In this document: positions 1-7,945 of the stretch, piece after piece
Numbering within the stretch: the first letter of the stretch is position 1
How the letters are laid out: each line of letters begins with the position of its first letter
NCBI RefSeq assembly: GCF_013375035.1
Contig: NZ_CP056032.1
Span: 5,082,001 to 5,146,000 of the forward strand
DNA from: Spirosoma sp. KUDC1026
GTDB taxonomy: Bacteria; Bacteroidota; Bacteroidia; Cytophagales; Spirosomataceae
DNA length: 64,000 nt
Direction: 5' to 3'
Notes under the pieces: generated by a model
Databases searched by the model: none
The model's input: the letters and a program-made list of their open reading frames with translations, nothing else
Told to the model about the DNA's origin: nothing
Position numbers and translations under genes: made by a program

Positions 1-123
1 CACCATGAACCGCAACCGGTCGCGCCCAATTTCCAGGCATAGCACCGACTGCCCAACCTGAGTCGGCTCAAAGGAGTCAGCACGAATTAGTATGGTCGGG
101 GTGAGCATATCTGCGGTTTTCAC
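1..123 (-). CDS. N-terminus of a DUF3822-like protein (partial)
   Basis: Only the first 41 residues are inside the window; the gene runs off the left edge. Reading starts at GTG 123 (MKTADMLTPTILI..., with LCLEIGRDRLRFMV further on); ATG at 108 is an alternative start. A promoter-like pair (TTTG, 19 nt, TAGCTTGC) lies just upstream at 161-191, which supports a real start here. The strand-like segment ending in RLRFMV resembles the beginning of DUF3822 proteins of Bacteroidota, which have an Hsp70/actin-like fold and unknown role. The family assignment is inferred from a short stretch and is tentative. Confidence 0.45.
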   Translation of the reverse strand, partial: MKTADMLTPTILIRADSFEPTQVGQSVLCLEIGRDRLRFMV

Positions 124-160
124 GACGGGGCGGCAGGGGGTTGACTTTCGAACGAAGCAG

Positions 161-191
161 GCAAGCTACTTAAAAAGCAGAAACGACCAAA
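161..191 (-). promoter_or_regulatory. Bacteroidota-type promoter for the DUF3822-like gene
   Basis: On the minus strand TTTG (191-188) is followed after exactly 19 nt by TAGCTTGC (168-161), close to the Bacteroidota consensus TTTG-N19-TAnnTTTG. It sits about 40 nt upstream of the GTG start at 123 and just past the end of the NUDIX gene, so the leftmost gene probably has its own transcript. Confidence 0.45.
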
Positions 192-195
192 AGAA

Positions 196-696
196 TTAAT
201 GCCCCAGGTAACCCCGCAGCCGAAAAACATCATCCAGCGAATTGCAGTACTGAAACAAGGCGTGTGCTTCTTCAGCCGGCAGCTGCTTAATTTCATCAAA
301 CGTCATCAACCGCACTTCTTCGATGATCTGCTCGTCGATGCCCATTTCGGGATCGAGGCCCATCCGCAGGGAACCGCCCACCGCCCGGACGGTAAAAAAC
401 AACTCCAGCGCATGCAGCGGGGGCAACATAAACTCGTTGACGAAGAGCATCTCCCCGACTTCTACGTCTAGGCCGGTTTCTTCGGAAAACTCCCGGACCA
501 GCGCGTCGGGTGCCTTTTCGCCAAACTGTGCCCCGCCCCCCGGCGGACACCAGAAAGTGTCAGAAGGATTGATACCGCGATGGCGTACCATCAGCAGTTT
601 ATCGTCTTCACAGTATAGGCCACACACACGCAGCCGAAGCCGATTACCATATAGTTTCAACACCTCTTCCCGGGGCTTGTCAAGTACCTTCGTCAC
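196..696 (-). CDS. NUDIX hydrolase
   Basis: A 166-residue protein hydrolysing a nucleoside diphosphate linked to another group; the substrate cannot be told. The NUDIX box is complete: G-x5-E-x7-R-E-F-S-E-E-T-G-L, beginning at GGAQFGE. The reading frame is open up to 900, but that extension overlaps the CBS gene. A perfect -7 box (TACCTTTG, 727-720) lies inside the extension, so I chose the GTG at 696, which gives TKVLDKPREEVLKLYGNRL and leaves a leader of about 20 nt. Nothing in the flanks points to a pathway. Confidence 0.8.
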   Translation of the reverse strand: MTKVLDKPREEVLKLYGNRLRLRVCGLYCEDDKLLMVRHRGINPSDTFWCPPGGGAQFGEKAPDALVREFSEETGLDVEVGEMLFVNEFMLPPLHALELFFTVRAVGGSLRMGLDPEMGIDEQIIEEVRLMTFDEIKQLPAEEAHALFQYCNSLDDVFRLRGYLGH

Positions 697-719
697 AGTT
701 ACGTCACTAGTTAGAACTG

Positions 720-727
720 CAAAGGTA
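720..727 (-). promoter_or_regulatory. -7 promoter box of the NUDIX gene
   Basis: TACCTTTG on the minus strand matches TAnnTTTG exactly. It lies about 24 nt upstream of the GTG at 696 and decides that start over the longer open frame. No clear TTTG was found at the -33 position. Confidence 0.5.
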
Positions 728-823
728 GCGGTTTTACGACGTTGGGCGTATGGGAATCGTGTATTCGGCTGCGTGCACCAGGTGACTGCCCCGTGAAAAC
801 GGGGACTGCCAGAGCGATCCGAA

Positions 824-1261
824 CTAGTATGGACTGCCCGAAATGTAACTTTCGAGCGATTCGATCCGGATTTTCTGATCCCGGATAATGGCAGCCACAA
901 CGTCGTTGATGGATATTATTCCCTGCAGTTCGCCTTCTTCCATAACGGGCAGGTGGCGAATGTGCTTCTCCGACATAATGACCATACATTCCTCCAGCCG
1001 CTGCTGGGGCTCAATCGTGATCACCTGGCGGGTCATTACGTCCTCGATCAGGGTGTCGTTTGAGTGGCGTCCCTTCAGGATCACTTTGCGGGCGTAATCG
1101 CGTTCGGAGAAGATTCCGGTTAGTTTGCCGGCATCGACAACCAGTACGGCCCCGATGTTTTTTTCCGCCATTAACTCAAGGGCGGCCAATACGGTCTGTC
1201 GGGATGACACCGAGTAAAGTGCATTTACAGATTTAGCCTGTAGAATTTGACGTATATTCGT
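824..1261 (-). CDS. Two-CBS-domain protein with apparent ACG start
   Basis: A small protein of paired CBS motifs, a module that normally binds adenine nucleotides and acts as a regulatory switch. Repeats: QTVLAALELMAEKNIGAVLVV...GIFSERDYARKV, then a second ending RHLPVMEEGELQGIISINDVV. The first standard start is GTG 1210 (128 aa), which removes the first strand. In the same frame upstream the sequence reads NIRQILQAKSVNALYSV, the usual N-terminus of this family. It begins at ACG 1261-1259, two codons after an in-frame TAA. I therefore extend the gene to the ACG (145 aa). Either ACG is used, or an ancestral ATG has mutated and a shortened protein is made from GTG 1210. Confidence 0.7.
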   Translation of the reverse strand, partial: TNIRQILQAKSVNALYSVSSRQTVLAALELMAEKNIGAVLVVDAGKLTGIFSERDYARKVILKGRHSNDTLIEDVMTRQVITIEPQQRLEECMVIMSEKHIRHLPVMEEGELQGIISINDVVAAIIRDQKIRIESLESYISGSPY

Positions 1262-1394
1262 TGATTATTAAAGGTTTATAAAAAGTGAAAGTAGACAAAA
1301 GGAAATACAAAAAACACGGGTATCCACTTTTTTTCTTTGCGCGATCCTGCTTCTGATAGTATCAGATATCCTTCATATTCTGCCCCTTTTTTCG

Positions 1395-1402
1395 TAACTT
1401 AG
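1395..1402 (+). promoter_or_regulatory. -7-like box of the helicase gene
   Basis: TAACTTAG, one mismatch from TAnnTTTG, lies 4 nt before the ATG at 1407. If used, the transcript would be nearly leaderless. No -33 box was recognised. Confidence 0.3.
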
Positions 1403-1406
1403 ATGC

Positions 1407-2906
1407 ATGAACGATACTCTGTCGGCGGCTCAGTTACTGGCCAAACGCTTTCCTTTCAAACCCACTCCCGGACAGTTACAATTCTTTGATCAGATTAGTA
1501 CGTTCATCACACCGGAGGAGCAGGAGCGATACCGGGATTGCTTTTTGCTACGTGGCTACGCCGGTACCGGTAAGACGACGCTGGTTGGTACCCTCATTAA
1601 AGTACTGCCCCGCTTTGGCTACAAATCCATCCTGTTGGCGCCTACGGGTCGGGCCGCCAAGGTGATGTCGAACTACGCCAAAAAACCCGCCCAGACCATT
1701 CACCGCAAAATTTATCGGCAGGTGGCCGATCCGGGTTCGGGTACGCTGGCGTTTCAGCGGCAGAAAAACTACCACGAAGACACGCTCTTTATTGTCGACG
1801 AGGCATCCATGATCTCCGACGAAGCCGACTTTGGTGGCAAAGGTCTTCTGACCGACCTGATTGATTACGTATTCGAAAACCCCGGTAATAAACTGATGCT
1901 GGTGGGCGATACGGCGCAGCTCCCCCCCGTTGGCCGTGAACTCAGCCCCGCGCTGGATCGTGGTTTCCTGGCTAGCTCGTTCGACATGACCGTCTTCGAA
2001 CAGGAGCTGACTGAAGTTATGCGCCAGGATGAAGAATCGGGCATTCTCTATAACGCTACGGAACTGCGCGTCCTATTGGGCGATGCCGAGCGTAGCGACG
2101 CGACTCCTAAAGCCGTGGGCTTCGACGCCCTGCTGAACGACAGGCCAACGGTACCTGAGCTCGACGCGCCCGACATCCGACTGAACGTGCGTTCTTTTGG
2201 GGACATCTATAAAATGCCGCTGAACAAGCTTGAAGACGGCATTCAGTACGCTTACAATAAATACGGCCGCGAAAACACCGTCATTCTGTGTCGGTCAAAT
2301 AAAACGGCGGTACAGTATAACCAGTTTATCCGGCGTATGATCGACCAGTGCGAAGACGAGCTCGACACCGGCGATATGCTGATGATTGCCCGGAACAACT
2401 ATACGGTACTGGACGACGATTCGCCCGCGGGTTTTCTGGCCAATGGTGAATTTGCCGAGGTGCTGAAGATTCGGAACAAGGAAGAAATGCACGGTTTCCG
2501 CTTTGCCACCGTTACGCTGCGTCTGGTCGACTACGAAGATCAGCCGGATTTCGACGCCAAGATTCTGCTCGATACGTTGTACTCACCTGTCCCGTCGCTG
2601 ACGTCAGATCAGTACAAGGCACTCTACGAAAGCGTGCAGCGTGATTATTTCTACATCAAGAGCAAGAAAGAACGAACGGAAGCTCTCCGTCGGGATCCGT
2701 ACCTCAATGCGTTACAGGTGAAGTTTGCCTATGCGCTGACCTGCCACAAGGCGCAGGGTGGTCAGTGGAACGCGGTCTTTATCGATCAGGGCTTCCTGCC
2801 CGATGGCCAGGTCAACAATGAATTCGTGCGTTGGCTGTATACGGCCCTGACCCGCGCTACGGACGAAGCTTACCTGATGAATTTCAATCAGCAGTTTTTT
2901 GGTTAA
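1407..2906 (+). CDS. RecD/Dda-like superfamily 1B DNA helicase
   Basis: A 499-residue ATP-dependent DNA helicase. Visible motifs in order: Walker A GYAGTGKTT (about residues 50-58), APTGRAAKVM (motif Ia), Walker B LFIVDEASMIS, motif III GDTAQLPPVG, motif V TCHKAQGGQW and motif VI YTALTRATDEAYLM. This order is that of RecD2 and phage Dda enzymes; there is no long N-terminal domain as in RecD2, so it is closer to the short form common in Bacteroidota. It probably acts in DNA repair or replication restart. It stands alone, with DUF4126 54 nt downstream in the same direction, possibly in one transcript. Confidence 0.88.
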   Translation: MNDTLSAAQLLAKRFPFKPTPGQLQFFDQISTFITPEEQERYRDCFLLRGYAGTGKTTLVGTLIKVLPRFGYKSILLAPTGRAAKVMSNYAKKPAQTIHRKIYRQVADPGSGTLAFQRQKNYHEDTLFIVDEASMISDEADFGGKGLLTDLIDYVFENPGNKLMLVGDTAQLPPVGRELSPALDRGFLASSFDMTVFEQELTEVMRQDEESGILYNATELRVLLGDAERSDATPKAVGFDALLNDRPTVPELDAPDIRLNVRSFGDIYKMPLNKLEDGIQYAYNKYGRENTVILCRSNKTAVQYNQFIRRMIDQCEDELDTGDMLMIARNNYTVLDDDSPAGFLANGEFAEVLKIRNKEEMHGFRFATVTLRLVDYEDQPDFDAKILLDTLYSPVPSLTSDQYKALYESVQRDYFYIKSKKERTEALRRDPYLNALQVKFAYALTCHKAQGGQWNAVFIDQGFLPDGQVNNEFVRWLYTALTRATDEAYLMNFNQQFFG

Positions 2907-2960
2907 AACCGTTGGGCGCAAAAACCAGTTAGAGGTAGGGTTATACACAACGATTTTGGT

Positions 2961-3590
2961 ATGTCTATCGACTGGATTATGAGCGCCTGTATTGGCGTTG
3001 GTTTGGCGGCCTGCTGCGGCTTTCGGGTATTTGTCCCCCTGCTTCTGGCCAGTCTCGCTACCAAGCTGGGTATTGTTCACACGATGGCCGGATTTGAGTG
3101 GCTCAGTGGCTGGCCAGCGCTGGTGGGTCTGTCTGTAGCGACGATTTTCGAGGTTGGTTCGTATTACATTCCCTGGCTCGACAATTTCCTGGATACGCTG
3201 GCGACGCCCGCGTCGATCATCGCCGGTACAATTCTCAGTTCGTCCTTTCTCTTCATCGACTCGCCGGTTATTCAGTGGGGGCTGGGGCTGATCGTTGGGG
3301 GTGGCTCGGCCGGGATTGTGCAGGCCGGCACCAGTTTGTTACGCCTGGGGTCAACCGCTACAACCGGGGGCGTTGCGAATTCGGTACTGGCTACTGGAGA
3401 GAATGCCGCTTCGGTTATTCTGTCTATTTTAACGATCCTGCTCCCGTTGATTGCTGCCGCCGTTATCGGTATACTCCTCGTGTTTGTTATTAGCCAGCTG
3501 GCCGCAAAACGCAAAGTCTGGTTCACACGCGGCAAACGGGGAGCGGGTACATTTACGAACGTCCCCCGCAGCCCAACGAATCTTAACTGA
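2961..3590 (+). CDS. DUF4126 membrane protein
   Basis: A 209-residue inner-membrane protein of unknown function. The N-terminal stretch GVGLAACCGFRVFVPLLLASLA is characteristic of DUF4126. Further hydrophobic segments follow (about residues 45-65, 85-125, 150-180), with glycine-rich turns such as IVGGGSAGIVQAG, and a basic C-terminal tail (AAKRKVWFTRGKRG) likely in the cytoplasm. It follows the helicase by 54 nt. The start ATG 2961 gives MSIDWIMSACIG. No enzyme motif was seen. Confidence 0.75.
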   Translation: MSIDWIMSACIGVGLAACCGFRVFVPLLLASLATKLGIVHTMAGFEWLSGWPALVGLSVATIFEVGSYYIPWLDNFLDTLATPASIIAGTILSSSFLFIDSPVIQWGLGLIVGGGSAGIVQAGTSLLRLGSTATTGGVANSVLATGENAASVILSILTILLPLIAAAVIGILLVFVISQLAAKRKVWFTRGKRGAGTFTNVPRSPTNLN

Positions 3591-3700
3591 CATTGACTGT
3601 TCTTAATCGTGCCGACGTATAGACAATGTATGACGCATCATAGATATAACGGGAGACGTTTTTACTTTGTCTCACTGCCTTCTGACCCTGTTAGCATGAG

Positions 3701-4174
3701 CTAGAAAGGATAAAGCTTTTTATTCGACTTTTGGTACAGGTGTTGAATAGTATCAGCCTGCGCGGTGTATGGGTTCAATACTTCCCCAACAAAAAGAGTT
3801 GTCGAGTTTTGGCCATTAGGAACTACGTATTTAATAGACCCTACCTGCCCGTATTGAATTATCAAACTCTGGTCGTTGATGTCCGCTGAAACATGGTTGA
3901 TGTCAGTTTGTGTCTCGTATAGTAGTCGTTGAATCGAATCGTTCCTAAAGAAGACGGCTACATTACCCTTCTGATCGGTCCCAATCGATAACTGCTGACT
4001 GTAGCCTTGAGTTTGTGGTGTATTTGTTCGGGTAGGGCTTGTTGTTTTGATCCATTCCCAGGTACCTCGTGTACCGCCAGCAAGTGTGTACAGTTTGGCT
4101 TTGTCGGAAGGACAACCGAACAAAAAAAAACATAGACAAACAAGCCCAATTTGAAGAAAATTAATTTTGGTCAT
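3701..4174 (-). CDS. Orphan lipoprotein
   Basis: A 157-residue predicted lipoprotein of unknown function. MTKINFLQIGLVCLCFFLFGC is a lipoprotein signal with the lipobox ending at a Cys near residue 21. The mature part starts SDKAKLYTLAGGTRGTWEW and looks like a small beta-rich periplasmic or outer-membrane domain; its G-x-W pattern recalls lipocalin-like Bacteroidota lipoproteins, a weak resemblance. The ATG shares ATGA with the stop codon of a decayed gene immediately upstream (4171-4174), so it was once translationally coupled to that gene. It may now lack a good promoter. Confidence 0.6.
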   Translation of the reverse strand: MTKINFLQIGLVCLCFFLFGCPSDKAKLYTLAGGTRGTWEWIKTTSPTRTNTPQTQGYSQQLSIGTDQKGNVAVFFRNDSIQRLLYETQTDINHVSADINDQSLIIQYGQVGSIKYVVPNGQNSTTLFVGEVLNPYTAQADTIQHLYQKSNKKLYPF

Positions 4175-4560
4175 GGCCGTGCCCCAACATTAATTTTAAG
4201 TGCGGTATCGTATAGATCACCGCTTTTAGAGAAGCCGCTTACAACATAGTAACCATCAGCGCTGCCATAATTGGCATGTCCTCACTTCATACTATAATAC
4301 AAGCTGCCCGATCCTCTACTATAGTAGTCCCGCTTTTTTGTATTACTCCTTGAATCGGCCAGAGTGGTTGCTGACTTAGCTACCTGCTCAGTAGCGGGCA
4401 TGAAGGCAAAAAACTGTTGTCAGTTCACCGCATCGGCTCCAAGTTCAAGGCAAGATGCTTTTACTGGTGATATGTCAGACTAAAGCGCTCAGCCAGATCA
4501 CTAGTAAGCATGACCTGTATCCACAACTAGTGTATATCCCCCCGGTAGCCCGTTCCTGGC
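4171..4560 (-). pseudogene. Decayed gene upstream of the lipoprotein
   Basis: Minus-strand coding remnant. The frame ending at TGA 4173-4171 reads GHANYGSADGYYVVSGFSK then SGDLYDTALKINVGARP. Above it, in the same frame, come QQFFAFMPATEQVAKSATTL and DYYSRGSGSLYYSMK, interrupted by TGA at 4284-4282 (SMK-stop-GHANYG) and at 4422-4420 (AVN-stop-QQFF), plus TAG at 4482-4480. Further upstream the plausible coding frame shifts (LTSDLAERFSLTYH). Tryptophan would suit both TGA sites. I do not recognise the family. Two nonsense codons and a likely frameshift mark it as dead. Confidence 0.5.
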
Positions 4561-4580
4561 GCTGGAATGACAAATAAAAA

Positions 4581-4619
4581 CGCAGAAGCCCCATCAGAAA
4601 ATCTGATGGGGCTTCTGCG
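4581..4619 (-). terminator. Rho-independent terminator of htpG
   Basis: Perfect 17-bp stem (4581-4597 with 4603-4619, starting CGCAGAAGCCCC) and a 5-nt loop. On the minus strand it is followed by TTTTTATTTG, so it terminates htpG, whose stop lies 23 nt upstream. Confidence 0.85.
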
Positions 4620-4641
4620 TTCGTTCGAATACTCTATTCAA

Positions 4642-6471
4642 CTACAACGTAGCGACCGTCCGACGCACGAAGGCGGTCAGGTCGGAGCCAGTCAGCATAT
4701 TCTGCGACAGCAGGGCCAGATCGTACAGTTGTTTTACCAGCGCCTTTTGTGAATCACCTTCTGGCTCGGCCAAGACTTTTCCGATCAGCGGGTGATTGGC
4801 GTTTACAACGACGTTGTAGCCCAGCGGCAGGTTGCCGTAGAACGACTGCTCACCCGACAGGGCCGACATGTCCTTCATCCGGCGCATGAACTCGGGCAAC
4901 GTAATGGTTACGGGCAGTTCGTCGGTGGGTTGCGCTTCAACGCTTACGGTCAGCATTTTATCATTGAGTACTTCGTCGAATACCGTTTTCAGCTTCGTTT
5001 TATCCTCTTCCGATAGAACGCTTTCGTTCGCCAGTCCTTTGTCGATCAGTTTGTCGAGCGTATCAGCATCAACGCGCTGGAAACGTACTTTCTCCAGCTT
5101 CGACTCGAGGGCGTTGATGAAGTGTGCATCAATCACGTTATCCATCAGCAGCACATCGTACCCTCGGCGACGCGCCGATTCGATATAAGCGTCCTGATGT
5201 TTCCGGTCGGTGGTGTAAAGCAGGGTCAGTGTATCGTTTTTATCCGTCTGGTTGGCCTGCGTTTTTTCGCGGTATTCGTCCAGTGTACTGAACTCCCCTT
5301 CCGTGTTTTTGAGCAGTACGAAGTTTTTGGCTTTCTCCCAGAATTTTTCGTCGCTCAGAATACCATATTTGATGAACAAACCAATGTCGTCGAACTTCTC
5401 TTCGAACGCTTTGCGGTCCTGATTGAACAGGTCGTTCAGTTTATCGGCGACTTTCCGGGTGATGTATCCATTGATTTTTTTAACGTTCGAGTCGGCCTGC
5501 AGGAAGCTCCGCGATACGTTCAGCGGGATATCGGGCGAGTCGATTACGCCGTGCAGCATCATCAGGAAGTCGGGCACTACGTCCTTCACCTCATCGGTAA
5601 TGAATACCTGGCGGCTATAGAGCTGGATTTTCTCCCGCTGGAAACGCAGTTCGTTTTTAACGCGGGGGAAATACAGAATCCCAGTTAGGTTGAACGGATA
5701 GTCCACGTTCAGGTGAATCCAGAACAGCGGCTCTTCGCTCATCGGGTATAGTTCCCGGTAGAAGTTTTTGTAATCTTCGTCGGTTAGATCAGACGGCGAT
5801 TTGGTCCAGATGGGGGCCGTATTATTGATCGTTTCGCCGTCGAACTCGATGGCTACGGGCAGGAACCGGGCATATTTGTCTAGGATACCCCGCAGACGAG
5901 CTTTATTCAGAAACTCTTCAGAATCCTCGGCAACGTGCAGAATAATGTCGGTGCCCCGTTCGGTACGTTCGGCTGGCGTCAGCTCAAACTCCGTCGATCC
6001 GTCGCACACCCAACGAGCGGCCTCAGCGTTTTCCCGGTATGATTTAGTGACGATTTCCACTTCACTGGCCACCATAAACGCCGAGTAGAAACCTAGTCCG
6101 AAGTGGCCGATGATCTGCCCCTTATCGTCGGTTTTGTCCTTATATTTCTCCAGGAAATCGGTGGCGCCGGAGAAGGCAATCTGGTTGATGTATTTCTTGA
6201 TTTCATCAGCCGTCATCCCGACGCCATTGTCACTGATCGTAATCGTTTTGGCTTCTTCGTTGAGCGAAACGGTTACTTTCAGATCGCCCAGTTCGCCGTT
6301 GAACTCGCCAAACGACGCCAGCTGACGCAGTTTTTGCGTAGCATCGACCGCATTGGAGACCAGCTCACGCAGGAAAATTTCGTGGTCTGAATACAGGAAT
6401 TTTTTAATGATCGGGAAAATATTCTCGGTATGGATCGAGATCTGCCCCTTTTCGCTTTGTACGGCTTCCAT
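4642..6471 (-). CDS. htpG: Hsp90-family molecular chaperone HtpG
   Basis: Cytosolic ATP-dependent chaperone of 609 residues, the usual length for bacterial HtpG. The N-terminal GHKL ATPase shows ELVSNAVDATQKL (catalytic Glu and Asn), DNGVGM and GHFGLGFYSAFMV. The middle domain contains LYFPRVKNELRF, and VSRSFLQ carries the conserved Arg contacting ATP. The C-terminal dimerisation domain ends in LTAFVRRTVATL. It is monocistronic: a strong terminator follows and the divergent rhodanese gene lies 180 nt upstream. An imperfect dyad at 6540-6554 may be a heat-shock or promoter element. Confidence 0.97.
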   Translation of the reverse strand: MEAVQSEKGQISIHTENIFPIIKKFLYSDHEIFLRELVSNAVDATQKLRQLASFGEFNGELGDLKVTVSLNEEAKTITISDNGVGMTADEIKKYINQIAFSGATDFLEKYKDKTDDKGQIIGHFGLGFYSAFMVASEVEIVTKSYRENAEAARWVCDGSTEFELTPAERTERGTDIILHVAEDSEEFLNKARLRGILDKYARFLPVAIEFDGETINNTAPIWTKSPSDLTDEDYKNFYRELYPMSEEPLFWIHLNVDYPFNLTGILYFPRVKNELRFQREKIQLYSRQVFITDEVKDVVPDFLMMLHGVIDSPDIPLNVSRSFLQADSNVKKINGYITRKVADKLNDLFNQDRKAFEEKFDDIGLFIKYGILSDEKFWEKAKNFVLLKNTEGEFSTLDEYREKTQANQTDKNDTLTLLYTTDRKHQDAYIESARRRGYDVLLMDNVIDAHFINALESKLEKVRFQRVDADTLDKLIDKGLANESVLSEEDKTKLKTVFDEVLNDKMLTVSVEAQPTDELPVTITLPEFMRRMKDMSALSGEQSFYGNLPLGYNVVVNANHPLIGKVLAEPEGDSQKALVKQLYDLALLSQNMLTGSDLTAFVRRTVATL

Positions 6472-6539
6472 AGCTATGACTTAGAAAGGAATTGGTTAGT
6501 AGTAGCCCTTGGACAAATCCTGTTCCAGATACCTCCCGG

Positions 6540-6554
6540 CTGACACATTGACAG
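6540..6554. promoter_or_regulatory. Imperfect dyad upstream of htpG
   Basis: CTGACACATTGACAG is a near-palindrome (CTGxCA-N3-TGxCAG) about 70 nt upstream of htpG, in the divergent region shared with the rhodanese gene. It could be a regulator or alternative sigma site for heat shock; this is inference from position and symmetry only. Confidence 0.25.
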
Positions 6555-6651
6555 AGTTAAAATCTCATCCGCCCTGCAACCCTTCCTGATTCGGCAGACT
6601 TCCTGCACAAAAGACCGAACGGGGAGCAGACTACGGCTGTTGTACCAATGT

Positions 6652-6960
6652 ATGCTTACTCATTCGTACACCGACATTTCTCTACCTGAGCTGGAACAGC
6701 TTCGCCAGCAACCCAATACGGTCGTTATCGACGTGCGTGACGAATGGGAGTTCGAGGAATTCAACATTGGTGGCCTGAACATTCCCCTTTCCGACATACG
6801 AAACCGGAGCGCGGAGTTTCAGGATTACAATACGCTGATTGCGATCTGCACCAACGGCGTCCGCAGTCGGGTAGCAGCCAAAGATTTTCTGCGCCAGCCC
6901 CATTTGCAGAACAAGAAAATTTACCACCTGCGGGGCGGCATCATCGAAGCCGAAGACTAA
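6652..6960 (+). CDS. Single-domain rhodanese-like protein
   Basis: A 102-residue cytoplasmic rhodanese domain, which carries sulfur as a persulfide on its active-site Cys. The CH2A-type motif VVIDVRDEWEFEEFNIGG and the active loop ICTNGVRSR (Cys about residue 66) are both present, so it should be active. I prefer ATG 6652 (MLTHSYTDISLPEL) to the TTG at 6640. The stop codon abuts the stop of the convergent bestrophin gene with no gap. Partners are unknown. Confidence 0.85.
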   Translation: MLTHSYTDISLPELEQLRQQPNTVVIDVRDEWEFEEFNIGGLNIPLSDIRNRSAEFQDYNTLIAICTNGVRSRVAAKDFLRQPHLQNKKIYHLRGGIIEAED

Positions 6961-7881
6961 TTACGTAACGATTGTAAAGTTACGCTGGGGGGCCTTATCC
7001 TGCTTGGGCAGGGCAACATTAAAGATTTCGTGTACGTTAATCCGGATGTTCCGGGAGATTTGGTCCAGAGGCAAGTCGTTCTGCTCAGTGCCAAAAGGTT
7101 CTTCAATTTCTTCTCCGATCATTTCCAGCCCAATCAGTACGTATGACATGACCAGTACGGCCGGGATGGTGATGTATCCGTACACTTCCAGAATGGAAAA
7201 CGGCAGCAACGTGACGAAGATCAGGATAAAGAGCTTGATGAAGAAGCTGTAGGAGAATGGAATGGGTGTGCTTTTGATCCGCTCGCAGATCCCCGCTACG
7301 TTCAGAAAGGTCAGCAGCATATCACTCAGGTTAATCAGCTGAGCGTCGGTAATGACCCCCTCCCGATAGAGACCTTCTACCCGTTTCCGGAGTTGTACCA
7401 CCACCGCATTGGGCAAATGATCAAACCGTTTGATCTCGTCGAAGCTGTCGGTAACTTCCAGTTCTTCAATTATCCGGTTGTCGCGCAGGTGATTTTTCAG
7501 CGCGAAGGGAAAATTGGCAATTGTCTTCGTAAAGAAATACCGCTCGGCCTGCCGGTTAGCCGGTAGTATGGCATCAATGGCCACAGCCAGGTTCCGGCAA
7601 TTGTTTACCAGACTTCCCCAGGCCGTTCGGCCTTCGTAAAAGCGATCGTACGCCGTGTTCGTACGGAAAATGAGCAGCAGACTCAACAGAATCCCCAGAG
7701 CTGAGAAGAACTCGGTAGGCGTGTTGGTTAACCGCTGGTGCAAATAGGAGATTTCAAATACAGTCACAAAAGTGACGTACACCAGCACGATAAGAAGCCG
7801 CTTCAGCAGCGAAATGATCGTTTCTCCGGTGTGGAAATACCAGATTGCTTTGATCCAGTCGGTCTTTCTATAGGTGATCAT
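6961..7881 (-). CDS. Bestrophin-family anion channel
   Basis: Inner-membrane protein of 306 residues of the bacterial bestrophin (UPF0187) family, pentameric anion channels related to eukaryotic bestrophins. Characteristic sequence: LLIFRTNTAYDRFYEGRTAWG near residues 70-90, preceded by LLKRLLIVLVYVTFVTVFEI (first membrane helix), and ending with PFGTEQNDLPLDQI, a stretch conserved in the family. It lies 64 nt downstream of dapF in the same direction and may be cotranscribed with it. Confidence 0.88.
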   Translation of the reverse strand: MITYRKTDWIKAIWYFHTGETIISLLKRLLIVLVYVTFVTVFEISYLHQRLTNTPTEFFSALGILLSLLLIFRTNTAYDRFYEGRTAWGSLVNNCRNLAVAIDAILPANRQAERYFFTKTIANFPFALKNHLRDNRIIEELEVTDSFDEIKRFDHLPNAVVVQLRKRVEGLYREGVITDAQLINLSDMLLTFLNVAGICERIKSTPIPFSYSFFIKLFILIFVTLLPFSILEVYGYITIPAVLVMSYVLIGLEMIGEEIEEPFGTEQNDLPLDQISRNIRINVHEIFNVALPKQDKAPQRNFTIVT

Positions 7882-7945
7882 GCAGGGGAGCCAAGGCAGT
7901 CACCTCAGGCGGGGTTTGGTGTAGATCTTTTAAAGAACGAATGCG

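Noticed and set aside
4282..4422. TGA read as tryptophan (alternative genetic code)
   Set aside because: Intact genes here, such as ccmE and mntA, end in TGA, and the same remnant also has a TAG and a frame change, so decay explains it better.
4615..4632. tRNA T-arm-like GTTCGAATAC
   Set aside because: It overlaps the htpG terminator region and no cloverleaf or acceptor stem could be built around it.
5122..5688. Long open frame on the plus strand inside htpG
   Set aside because: It is the antisense shadow of htpG: no start signals and no protein-family features.
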